The position numbers were made by a program, and so were the translations under genes. DNA of 64,000 nt from Peptococcus simiae (lineage in GTDB: Bacteria > Bacillota > Peptococcia > Peptococcales > Peptococcaceae). The first letter of the stretch is position 1. Each line of letters starts with the position of its first letter. Shown here piece after piece: positions 54,192 through 62,409 of the stretch. The stretch covers positions 47,863 through 111,862 of the forward strand of contig NZ_JBJUVG010000006.1 in the NCBI RefSeq assembly GCF_046097595.1, written 5' to 3'. The notes beneath the pieces were generated by a model. It did not search any database. It was not told the DNA's origin and saw only the letters and a program-made list of their open reading frames with translations.

Positions 54192-54254
54192 AATCCCCTA
54201 TAGCGAACCGACCCAAGACCAGCTTGGACCAGTTCGCTATAGGGGATTCTTTTC
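54192..54254 (+). terminator. Long-stem terminator after the HTH-like gene
   Basis: A perfect 17-bp inverted repeat (54192-54208 and 54232-54248) encloses a second small stem (CCAAG/CTTGG) and is followed by CTTTTC. The stem is unusually long for a terminator. Confidence 0.65.
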
Positions 54255-54268
54255 TAAGTGCTATTGAA

Positions 54269-54304
54269 TAAAAAAGGAATGGGACAGCACCCCTGTCCCA
54301 TTCC
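54269..54304 (-). terminator. Terminator of the giant SLH gene
   Basis: Perfect 12-bp stem (arms 54276-54287 and 54293-54304) with a five-base loop and a T-run on the minus strand, directly after the stop at 54318. Confidence 0.9.
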
Positions 54305-54317
54305 TTCTTACACTTGA

Positions 54318-57300
54318 TTATTTTAATTTCTTCCAGGATTCACTTTTTGCTTGATCAGCCCTGTGGTAGGTATGACTGTTGATGGCTTCTACCATTTCAT
54401 AGTAGTACCATTGACCTTCATGCAAGTCAGGGAAGTGTTTGGTCTGTGCAGCTATTTTTGCCAAACCTTCTTTATCGACCTTTCGGTTGAATACGGCGTT
54501 CAATATGCTGGCTGCTTCTGCTCTGGTAATCTTTCGTTCAGCTTTGAAGCTGCCGTCTGGATAGCCGCTAATCCGGCCATTAGCGTAGGCCTGGGAGATG
54601 GCTTGATAAGCCCAGTGGCCTCTGACATCGGCAAAGGGAAGGTTATCTGTGGTGTTTTGCTTGTCAATCTTTTGGATGACTTTGGCAAACTCTGCTCTGG
54701 TTATGGGGGCATCCGGCCGGAAGGACCCGTCTTCATACCCACCCATGAGGCCCGCTTTGACAACGGCGTTGATGGCATTATTGTACCAGCCGTTGGTATC
54801 GGCAAATTTTGGCTTACTGGTATCAGATAGGTCATAACCCATTAGGCGGGCAACCATCGCAGCCGCCTCAGCCCGCTTAATATTCCCATCGGGCCGGACG
54901 GTCCCATCTTCGTAGCCAAAGATGTAGGCCTTGTGGTCTTTCAGCTCTTCTACTGTGCCTTTGTCATCTTTGGGGATGATAAAGCTGGAACCACCACCGG
55001 AGGTGCCTGGTGGTGTGGCTTTTTCACGGATGGTTTGGGCGGGGGTTAGGTTACCGGTCTTGCCGTCTTTGCTGATAACGACGGAACCATCGTCTTTGAC
55101 GTCGATGTCGTTATCGGTTAAGCCTAGGTCTTTGTTGGCTTCTTTGATGGCATCTTTGACCGCTTGTTTTTCCTCGTCTGTTAAGGCGGACGGGTTCTTG
55201 ACTTCGGTCTTCGCCGGTTCTTTTACATCTAATGCATCTTTAGCTATTACTAACGCTGTGCCAGGAACTTCTAAAGAACTTCCATCAGCAAACGTTACGG
55301 TTGTCGTTCCATCAGCACCTGCTGCTGTTCTAAAATTACCAAATTCCTTCACTTGATGCAGGTTCTTTTCAACTAATTTGCGTTCAACTTCTATTTTTTC
55401 ACTTGCCGTCAAATTACTTACATCATCAACTGCCGTTTTTTCTGGTAATACGAGCTTAATTCTATCCGCAATTGTTTCTTTCTTTTCAACCGTTTGTTCT
55501 GGTTTTAATTCACCAGTCTTACCATCTTTGGTCACGACAACAGAGCCATCGTCTTTCACGTCGATGTCGTCATCGGTTAAGCCTAGGTCTTTGTTAGCTT
55601 CTTTGATGGCGTCTTTAACCGCTTGTTTTTCCTCATCTGTTAAGGCAGACGGGTTCTTGACTTTGGTCTTCACTGGTTCTTTTACGTCGATTGTGGACAC
55701 TAATTGCTTAACAGTTGTACTAGCTTCTTCAGATTTTTCTTTTCCAGCCTTTTCAGCTACAGCTGTTATTACAGCACCTTCTTCTAATACTTCACCATCT
55801 GGTAAACTAGCTCTCCACTTACCATTTTGGTCTACGCCAGTTCTTGCTTGTCTTCCACTTGGGAATGTAACTATTATTGACGACCCTGTTTCGCCCCTAC
55901 CTTCAACATCTATTGAATCAGTATAAACATCTTTAATTACTGGTGCTTTAACTTTTGTATCAACTGTTGCTACTGTTGCTTTTGCTTCTTCAGAAGTATT
56001 GCCAGCCGCATCTTGAACCACTGCCTTGACCTCTGTATTGTCTTTCGCCTTATTGGCAGGAATGGTAACGACACCAGTTTTCGGATCAATCGTTAAATCG
56101 GAATCTTTCGGTAAAGTCCAATTGCCTTGATCGTCTTTTCTTGCGGCAACAGTACCTTCTACCCCTGTCACTTCATCCGTATAGGTGATCATCACAACAT
56201 CGGTATCTTTATCAGCAGGCGGTGTTACCGTGACAGAACCATCTTCATTTGCCACGACCGTAGGCACAGCTGGTGCGGTAGTATCTTTTTTTACAGTTAC
56301 GTCTGCACTTAATTGTCCTGTATTAGCACCTCTTGTAATTGTCACATTCCCTTTATTGTCTACTGCAATTTGATCATCTTTAAGATCTTTGTTTGCCGCT
56401 TTTACTTTTGCTTTAACTGCTTCTTGTTCAAGTCCAGTTAAATTGTCAGGATTTGCGACTTCTACCACTTCCGGATTTTTAGCATAAATTCGATTAATGA
56501 TATACGCTTTTTTACCTTGGACAACTTCTTGTGTGCTTGTTCCTTCATCAAACAAGAAAGTATAGCCCTCCGCTTTATTTGGGTTCTCTTTATCATACCC
56601 TAATTCAGCTTCTTTGATATTTTTCCCGTCAAGACCTAAGAATTTTGACGCCAATTGTAATCTGTAGACATTAGTAATTGTTACAATATTGCCCTCTTCT
56701 TTAGTATCTGTACGGACAAATTCATAGCCTTCAATATCGGATACACCGTCATCGTCTGGATGATTGCCATCTTCTTCTTTTAATGTGATGACTCCTTTTT
56801 TAGTTTCTTGAACCCACTTTGTTTTGTAAACTCTGTCAGCTGCTTCAACTTTTTTAACTTCTTGGTCTGATGGGTTTTTCCCTTCCTTTGTAGCAACTAC
56901 CTTTATTTCATCATTTTCTTTTGGCTCTTTACCTTCTGGTAATGTTACAGTGAATTTTCCGGTATCATCAGCTTTTCCTGTTGCTTTTGTTCCATCTGGT
57001 AGAGTTATTTCTACATCTGCATTTGGTTCTGTTCTTCCTGTGATTTCTTTATCGCCAGCATTTACAGTGTCTACCATTGGTTTTTGTGTTTTTTCTACTA
57101 CAGGTTCATCAGCTTTTGCTACTGTTGCCTTTGCTTCTTCAGAAGTATTGCCGGCCGCATCTTGAGCAACTGCCTTGACCTCTGTATTATCTTTCGCCTT
57201 ATTGGCAGGAATGGTTACTACACCAGTTTTGGCATCAATCGTTAAATCGGAATCTTTCGGTAAAGTCCAATTGCCTTGATCATCTTTTGTTGCGGCAACA

Positions 57301-60300
57301 GTACCTTCTGCCCCTGTCGCTTCATCAGTATAGGTGATCATCACAACATCGGTATCTTTATCAGCAGGCGGTGTCACCGTGACAGAACCGTTGTCGTTTG
57401 CAACAACTGTAGGTTTAGCTGGTGCTGTCGTATCTGCTGTAACGGTTTGTGCCGGTTTTAATTCACCAGTCTTACCGTCTTTGGTTACAACAACGGAGCC
57501 GTCTGCTTTGACGTCGATGTCGTCATCGGTTAAGCCTAGGTCTTTGTTCGCGTCTTTGATGGCGTCTTTAACGGCTTGTTTTTCTTCTTCCGTTAAGGCC
57601 TTCGGGTTCTTGACTTCGGTCTTCGCTGGTTCTTTGACGTCAAGTGTTTTGCTTTCGGTAATGGTTTGTTCTGGTTTTAATTCGCCAGTCTTGCCGTCTT
57701 TGGTTACGACAACGGAGCCGTCGGCTTTCACGTCGATGTCGTTATCGGTTAAGCCCAGGTCTTTGTTGGCTTCTTTGACGGCGTCTTTAACGGCTTGTTT
57801 TTCATCGTCTGTTAGGGCAGCGGGATCTTTGACTTCAGTCTTGGCTGGTTCTTTCACGTCTAGCTTTTTACTTTCGGTGACGGTTTGGTCTGGTCTTAAG
57901 CTTCCAGTTTTACCGTCTTTGGTTACGTCGACTGAACCATCGGCGTTTACTGTGATTTCTTCATCCTTTAGCTCTGGATTGGCTTTAATCACTGCTTCCT
58001 TCACTTTGTCTCTTTCTTCTTTGCTTAAGGCAGCAGGATCTTTGACTTCGGTCTTTGCCGGTTCTTTTACGTCTAGCTTTTTGCTTTCGGTAACGGTTTG
58101 GTCCGGTTTTAATTCGCCGGTCTTTCCATCTTTGGTGACGACAACGGAACCGTCTGCTTTGACGTTGATGTCATCGTCGCTTAAGCCTAGGTCTTTGTTA
58201 GCTTCCTTAATGGCATCTTTAACGGCTTGTTTTTCGCCCTCCGTTAAGGCGGTCGGGTCCTTGACTTCAGTCTTGGCCGGTTCTTTGACGTCCAGTTTGG
58301 TATCTTTTTCTACTGCAATCTTCGCTGTAGCCGCTTGTTCAGATTTATCGGGATATACGACGACGACGGGAATGTCTACCGTCTTACCTGCATCAGCTTC
58401 AACGGGAGTATAGGTAACGATTCCTGTCTTTTCGTCAATGGTTGCACCTGTTGGTGCACCTTCTCCTAACTTAAAGGTCGTTCCTTGCGGTTTTACAGCA
58501 TCTCCGCCCTCGGCCTTTTTAAAATTCGGGTAGTTAGATTGTGCCGCTTCCCCTACTTTTACCGGATCTGTGGTAGCGTATTCGGCTTTGTACTTTTCGT
58601 TATCCTTTTGAACAACAGGATCACCCCAAACGGCGTAAACGGTTTTTGCTGCGGTGACATTGTTGAGGATTCCGTCTTCGGGTTGGGTCGCACCTGGTGT
58701 GCTTGCCCAACCTTTAAATTCTTTGCCTTCCAATGTCGGGTTTGTCGGTGGCGTTACACCGTCGGCAATATCGTCGGTTTTGGTTTTGTTGCCGTCGTCA
58801 AAAGCACCGCCGTTGGCATCAAAGGTCACGAGCTTTTCTTCCGACCAAATCGCGTAAACGACTGCGTGCGTTGGTACAGCTGTCGTTGAGGTGAATTTTT
58901 CCGCATCTGTTAAAGCTTCATAGTCCGCTGCTTTAACGATGGTTTTTCCTAATTTAGTCTTTCCAGTTTCTGTTGCCCATCCTAAGAATGTTTTACCCTC
59001 TGCGGTTGGTGCTTCTGGGAATTTATCTCCCGTTGCAGTATTTGCTCCTGCTCCTTCAAATCCGTTGGCAGCATAGCCATCTTCTTCAAAGAATTTTTCA
59101 TTATCTGGCACCACTTTAATAGCTTGCTTTTTGCTATCCGCAAATGCGCCGTCTGTGGTGTCAAATAAGACTCTTGTCTTTACTCTAGACTCAATCCAGT
59201 CGGAGGGAAGGGCGGAACCATTTGAATCATTAAAGATAAGCTTCATATCTTTTTTAAGCTCGAATCCACCCGTCATGCCGCTGCCATCTTTAAATTCGCT
59301 CAATTGTGCTAAGTTGATGTCATATAGGTAAGCATCGTAATCTGTTCCATTAACATTTACAACCTTTGTGACATCTTTGCCAACTATTTCACCATCTTTA
59401 TTGTACTCATTGCTTTCAGCATCTGCTTTGCCAACATAAGTGATATTTTCAGGATTGATATAGCGCATTCTAACTTTTGCGCCTTCGTATTTTGAAAAAC
59501 CAAGGATATTCGTGGTCTTGGTCATAAACTTCGTTGAATCGGTTTCAACTCTCGGATCTTTATACCAGTCGTCAGTTCCCTCTGCATAGTCGTTCGTATA
59601 AATGTCTTGATAAGGTACATAGGTTGATTTTTCAATACCAATTTGTGATAGATCTTCCGTATGATCGACCCAAGCAAGATTTGTATACTTTTCATCTGAC
59701 TTATTTAAATTGATATATCTAAAGTAAGATGTTAGATTTTCTTGTTTAATACCATTTTCATCATATGATTCGACAACAATATCTGTTCCTGGTTTTAATT
59801 TTTTCGTATCAATCCAGAAATTACCCCCAGTACTTACCGTAGCCTTGTTAGGAAGACCAGCCATCACCTTATCTTTATCATTATAATTCCATAATGTTTT
59901 TGGTGTGAAGTCCAGTTCTGATTCAGTTCCATCAGCAAGCGTATATTTAAGCTTGAAACTACCTTTTTTACCCTCTTTATAAAGGTGCATATTGATATTT
60001 CTATCTTTTTCGAGTTTTAATGTCGCAGCACCCCCATTTAATTTAGACCCGTTTTTCATTTCCATGAAGTTAAGGGGTCCTGTGTGCTCTGCAGTGTCAG
60101 GTAAATAGATTCTTAATTTTTCGCCAGTTGAAATTTTTGCCCCTTCACGTAGGGTAAATTCATAGACTCCATCGGCAATTTCCTTCACTCTTTCAAATCC
60201 ATCAGCAGAACCTTTATATCCTGCATAGTACCCTTGCATTCTTCTTACAAGGGCTTCATCAGGATTGCCTACTTGGAACATAATTTGTCCGCTTTCAGGT

Positions 60301-61736
60301 TTTTGTGCCGTGTCTAAGATATAAGACTCCCCTGCTGGAACGACATAATCACTGTCGTAGTCTTTTTCGAATATCGTCCAACCTTTAGGATTTGTTTCAA
60401 CCCAACCAGTCATCGTTGAGAAGTTTACTTTTGTTGTTCCCGTCGTTTGGAAAGTTTCTTGGAATTTTTCCTTATCTACAACATAGTCGATAGCAGTGAA
60501 ATAAAAACCATCTAAGCTGATTTTTTTATTCATCTTATCTACGGACACAACTTTTACCCCATCTTTGGTAAAGTTGGATTCGCCGATTACGATATAAGCA
60601 AGTTTTCCATCTGGAGAATAATTAATGTCCTCTTTCTTAATGGGCACACGAACCTCTTTATCGTACTCTGTTCTATCCGATTTGAGTAAGTTGGTATAGG
60701 CGATATTACCTTGAGGATCCTCTTTAAAATACTCTACAAATCTAGCATCAAAGACTTGCGCAAAACCAGTCGGCTTGTCATCTGTAGTATTTCCCGGTGC
60801 TGACCCTCTTTCTCCTTGGTACTGGGTTCTAACAAGTCCAAGATTTGAAGAGTCCGCATAACCGTCTGGGTTTGCGATAAATTCAGAAAGGAAAGACCGT
60901 TGTACAGCAAGGTAGTCCCCCTTCTTTTGCATAGGTCCTTTTTTGAATAAGGTATCAATCTTATCTTCTAAAGATACGGATGTGGTTCTCGTATAGGTTG
61001 AATAGTCGAGAGAGGATTTCCCCGGTGCAAAGGCATAAATTCTTTGATTCTTAGCGTCAACAAGGCGCATTTGAATTAAATAATTCTTTTTGCCAAGGGT
61101 ATTTAAATTGACGCCTTCTTTTAAAACAAGATTTATTGGTAAATTATTCTTGTTTTGCGTTCTAGTTGCAATCATTTGTGCAACAGACAACAATTTTTCA
61201 TTCTTGCCAGGTGCCGTCGTAAATTTATATTCCTCGCCTTTTTCTGTCACACCCACTGATTTTTCCCAGTCGATGGCATTGTATAAATCGTCATCAAACC
61301 TAAAGAGGGCTTGTTTCCAAACGGCAGAAACCGCTGCAGACTTTTCCATATAGGACAGTCTTAGATTGGTTCTGCCTTCTTCGTCTACAAAAGTTCCTTC
61401 ATAGGTAAAGTCCACAATTTCGATGGGGTCCGAGGTAGTGACTCTAACGAGTTTTTGCTTTGGATTGGCTTGGCTGATACCCCAATAGTTCACGTCGTTT
61501 TCAGACATTTCGTCCTTATCCCAATTAAGAACATTAACTATATTAGCCGGGTAAGCCAGACTGGTATTAGTCGACGCTGAATTCACACCATTCCCTGCAC
61601 TTAAAATTACAGGAGCAGGATCCTTAGCCCATACAGCTGCATCGCTAAAAATCGGTCCTGAAATAAGTGCTGCAGCTAAAGAAATGGTCACCGTCTTCCG
61701 GACTATCCCCTTCGTATTTCCTTTCTTATCTGCCAT
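54318..61736 (-). CDS. Giant secreted S-layer-homology surface protein with Rib-, Ig- and InlB-type repeats
   Basis: A 2,472-residue protein. Residues 1-37 are a signal peptide. About 40-890 is a unique region, probably the binding head. Two Listeria-Bacteroides (InlB B-type) repeats follow (GKTFLGWA, GKEFKGWA; about 900-1035), then a Rib/YPDG-like domain (about 1040-1145), four tandem 72-residue repeats, Ig-like domains in two near-identical copies, MucBP-like segments and more repeats. Three SLH domains (about 2275-2460, each with an ITRAE or IKRAE core) anchor it to wall polysaccharide. AGGAGG precedes the ATG. Base use is much more AT-rich than its neighbours, suggesting transfer. It is probably an adhesin; the ligand is unknown. 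Confidence 0.9.
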   Translation of the reverse strand: MADKKGNTKGIVRKTVTISLAAALISGPIFSDAAVWAKDPAPVILSAGNGVNSASTNTSLAYPANIVNVLNWDKDEMSENDVNYWGISQANPKQKLVRVTTSDPIEIVDFTYEGTFVDEEGRTNLRLSYMEKSAAVSAVWKQALFRFDDDLYNAIDWEKSVGVTEKGEEYKFTTAPGKNEKLLSVAQMIATRTQNKNNLPINLVLKEGVNLNTLGKKNYLIQMRLVDAKNQRIYAFAPGKSSLDYSTYTRTTSVSLEDKIDTLFKKGPMQKKGDYLAVQRSFLSEFIANPDGYADSSNLGLVRTQYQGERGSAPGNTTDDKPTGFAQVFDARFVEYFKEDPQGNIAYTNLLKSDRTEYDKEVRVPIKKEDINYSPDGKLAYIVIGESNFTKDGVKVVSVDKMNKKISLDGFYFTAIDYVVDKEKFQETFQTTGTTKVNFSTMTGWVETNPKGWTIFEKDYDSDYVVPAGESYILDTAQKPESGQIMFQVGNPDEALVRRMQGYYAGYKGSADGFERVKEIADGVYEFTLREGAKISTGEKLRIYLPDTAEHTGPLNFMEMKNGSKLNGGAATLKLEKDRNINMHLYKEGKKGSFKLKYTLADGTESELDFTPKTLWNYNDKDKVMAGLPNKATVSTGGNFWIDTKKLKPGTDIVVESYDENGIKQENLTSYFRYINLNKSDEKYTNLAWVDHTEDLSQIGIEKSTYVPYQDIYTNDYAEGTDDWYKDPRVETDSTKFMTKTTNILGFSKYEGAKVRMRYINPENITYVGKADAESNEYNKDGEIVGKDVTKVVNVNGTDYDAYLYDINLAQLSEFKDGSGMTGGFELKKDMKLIFNDSNGSALPSDWIESRVKTRVLFDTTDGAFADSKKQAIKVVPDNEKFFEEDGYAANGFEGAGANTATGDKFPEAPTAEGKTFLGWATETGKTKLGKTIVKAADYEALTDAEKFTSTTAVPTHAVVYAIWSEEKLVTFDANGGAFDDGNKTKTDDIADGVTPPTNPTLEGKEFKGWASTPGATQPEDGILNNVTAAKTVYAVWGDPVVQKDNEKYKAEYATTDPVKVGEAAQSNYPNFKKAEGGDAVKPQGTTFKLGEGAPTGATIDEKTGIVTYTPVEADAGKTVDIPVVVVYPDKSEQAATAKIAVEKDTKLDVKEPAKTEVKDPTALTEGEKQAVKDAIKEANKDLGLSDDDINVKADGSVVVTKDGKTGELKPDQTVTESKKLDVKEPAKTEVKDPAALSKEERDKVKEAVIKANPELKDEEITVNADGSVDVTKDGKTGSLRPDQTVTESKKLDVKEPAKTEVKDPAALTDDEKQAVKDAVKEANKDLGLTDNDIDVKADGSVVVTKDGKTGELKPEQTITESKTLDVKEPAKTEVKNPKALTEEEKQAVKDAIKDANKDLGLTDDDIDVKADGSVVVTKDGKTGELKPAQTVTADTTAPAKPTVVANDNGSVTVTPPADKDTDVVMITYTDEATGAEGTVAATKDDQGNWTLPKDSDLTIDAKTGVVTIPANKAKDNTEVKAVAQDAAGNTSEEAKATVAKADEPVVEKTQKPMVDTVNAGDKEITGRTEPNADVEITLPDGTKATGKADDTGKFTVTLPEGKEPKENDEIKVVATKEGKNPSDQEVKKVEAADRVYKTKWVQETKKGVITLKEEDGNHPDDDGVSDIEGYEFVRTDTKEEGNIVTITNVYRLQLASKFLGLDGKNIKEAELGYDKENPNKAEGYTFLFDEGTSTQEVVQGKKAYIINRIYAKNPEVVEVANPDNLTGLEQEAVKAKVKAANKDLKDDQIAVDNKGNVTITRGANTGQLSADVTVKKDTTAPAVPTVVANEDGSVTVTPPADKDTDVVMITYTDEVTGVEGTVAARKDDQGNWTLPKDSDLTIDPKTGVVTIPANKAKDNTEVKAVVQDAAGNTSEEAKATVATVDTKVKAPVIKDVYTDSIDVEGRGETGSSIIVTFPSGRQARTGVDQNGKWRASLPDGEVLEEGAVITAVAEKAGKEKSEEASTTVKQLVSTIDVKEPVKTKVKNPSALTDEEKQAVKDAIKEANKDLGLTDDDIDVKDDGSVVVTKDGKTGELKPEQTVEKKETIADRIKLVLPEKTAVDDVSNLTASEKIEVERKLVEKNLHQVKEFGNFRTAAGADGTTTVTFADGSSLEVPGTALVIAKDALDVKEPAKTEVKNPSALTDEEKQAVKDAIKEANKDLGLTDNDIDVKDDGSVVISKDGKTGNLTPAQTIREKATPPGTSGGGSSFIIPKDDKGTVEELKDHKAYIFGYEDGTVRPDGNIKRAEAAAMVARLMGYDLSDTSKPKFADTNGWYNNAINAVVKAGLMGGYEDGSFRPDAPITRAEFAKVIQKIDKQNTTDNLPFADVRGHWAYQAISQAYANGRISGYPDGSFKAERKITRAEAASILNAVFNRKVDKEGLAKIAAQTKHFPDLHEGQWYYYEMVEAINSHTYHRADQAKSESWKKLK
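55020..55690 (-). repeat. C-terminal repeat block of the SLH protein
   Basis: Two typical 72-residue repeats (DVKEP...EEKQAVKDAIKEAN...DGKTG) at about 55020-55235 and 55480-55690 flank a strongly diverged third (about 55240-55480, KTAVDDVSNLTASEK). Confidence 0.75.
55968..56283 (-). repeat. Ig-like domain, copy 2 in the SLH protein
   Basis: Encodes about 105 residues from TTAP to ATVAT with few substitutions relative to the copy at 57114-57431. The near identity at DNA level indicates a recent duplication or recombination. Confidence 0.85.
57114..57431 (-). repeat. Ig-like domain, copy 1 in the SLH protein
   Basis: Encodes TTAPAKPTV to ATVAK; contains NWTLPKDSDLTID and TIPANKAKDNTEV, shared with the copy at 55968-56283. 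Confidence 0.85.
57432..58295 (-). repeat. Four tandem 72-residue repeats in the SLH protein
   Basis: Four units (288 residues in total) each begin LDVKEPAKTEVK and end near DQTVTES or its variant. The second unit is the most divergent (ERDKVKEAVIKANPEL). A fifth, strongly diverged unit lies at about 56284-56480. Confidence 0.85.
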
Positions 61737-61854
61737 TTTTTCCTCCTAAAATCATCCAATATAACAAGGCAATCATACCTAAGCAGGTTACAGATATTGC
61801 TAATCATTCCTATTAGATATGGTAAGCATTTTACTACAAAAATATTCATTGAAG

Positions 61855-61868
61855 TAAAAGCGCTCTCA
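61855..61868. promoter_or_regulatory. Candidate cre (CcpA) site upstream of the SLH gene
   Basis: TAAAAGCGCTCTCA matches the symmetric cre form TGAAAGCGCTTTCA at 12 of 14 positions. It lies about 120 bases upstream of the ATG. CcpA itself is not in the window. Confidence 0.35.
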
Positions 61869-62052
61869 TTTTTCAATATCATTGTTTTACTTTTTACGGA
61901 AGCAGAAAAATACCTCTTAAGGTAGGCTTTTCTTTCCATGTTCCTGATTGATACATCTATAAATACTACTTGAATTTCAAGATTCTATTTCAAGTGATTA
62001 AGGTCTATCTCCAGGATGTCTGGTTTCCTGCCATTTGCCTACTTGCTCGGAA

Positions 62053-62105
62053 AAACAAAAAGGCAACCCGATAAAACAAGTCAGAAGACTTTTTTGTCGG
62101 GTTGC
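62053..62105 (-). terminator. Terminator of feoB-feoC
   Basis: Arms GCAACCCGA (62063-62071) and TCGGGTTGC (62097-62105) enclose a second stem (AGTC/GACT); the minus strand then reads CTTTTTGT. It is about 55 bases after the feoC stop and marks the right edge of the AT-rich island. Confidence 0.8.
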
Positions 62106-62160
62106 TCCTTAGGAAATCATTTTAGCTATATCGGTTCAGGCGTACCGAAAGGTCCACTCT

Positions 62161-62397
62161 TTACTTAACCCGCTCCCAATAGGCCGGGGTCTGCTTTTCC
62201 GCCTTTTGTAGGCCACAGCCCCGACAATGACCGCAGGCCTTCCCGCAACCAGTCGTCAGGGGTACTTTTTGTATATAGCCCAGGCGTTCATAATAGGCCA
62301 GCTGGGCCTCAACCCTTTCCAGGGACATGCCCAGGGTCTCCGCCACCTCCAGGCTGGTGCAGAGGCCAGGTTGGCCCAATACATCCAAGATAGACAT
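62161..62397 (-). CDS. feoC: FeoC-like winged-helix protein
   Basis: A 78-residue protein. An N-terminal winged helix (SLEVAETLGMSLERVEAQLAYYERLGYI) is followed by a cysteine cluster CGKACGHCRGCG that may hold an Fe-S cluster as in FeoC. It is 12 bases after feoB and likely stabilises or regulates the ferrous transporter. Confidence 0.88.
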   Translation of the reverse strand: MSILDVLGQPGLCTSLEVAETLGMSLERVEAQLAYYERLGYIQKVPLTTGCGKACGHCRGCGLQKAEKQTPAYWERVK

Positions 62398-62409
62398 AAA
62401 ATCCCACCT

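Larger units (their letters stand above)
61737..62160. other. AT-rich upstream region of the SLH gene
   Basis: Over 400 bases without a credible gene. It contains the SD sequence of the SLH gene, a cre-like palindrome (61855-61868), a cluster of CTTGAA motifs (61968-61995) and the feoC terminator. No consensus -35/-10 pair stands out; TTGTAG/TAATAG about 60-80 bases before the start is a weak candidate. Confidence 0.6.

Noticed and set aside
55378..55926. Open frame antisense to the repeat block
   Set aside because: Same reason; low-complexity and repeats mirror the sense repeats.
57334..58413. Long serine/threonine-rich open frame on the plus strand inside the SLH gene
   Set aside because: Antisense shadow of the tandem repeats, with no start signal; the minus strand has signal peptide, domains and SLH.
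61703..61939. 78-residue frame upstream of and overlapping the SLH start
   Set aside because: No SD, basic mixed composition, overlaps the SLH translation signals.
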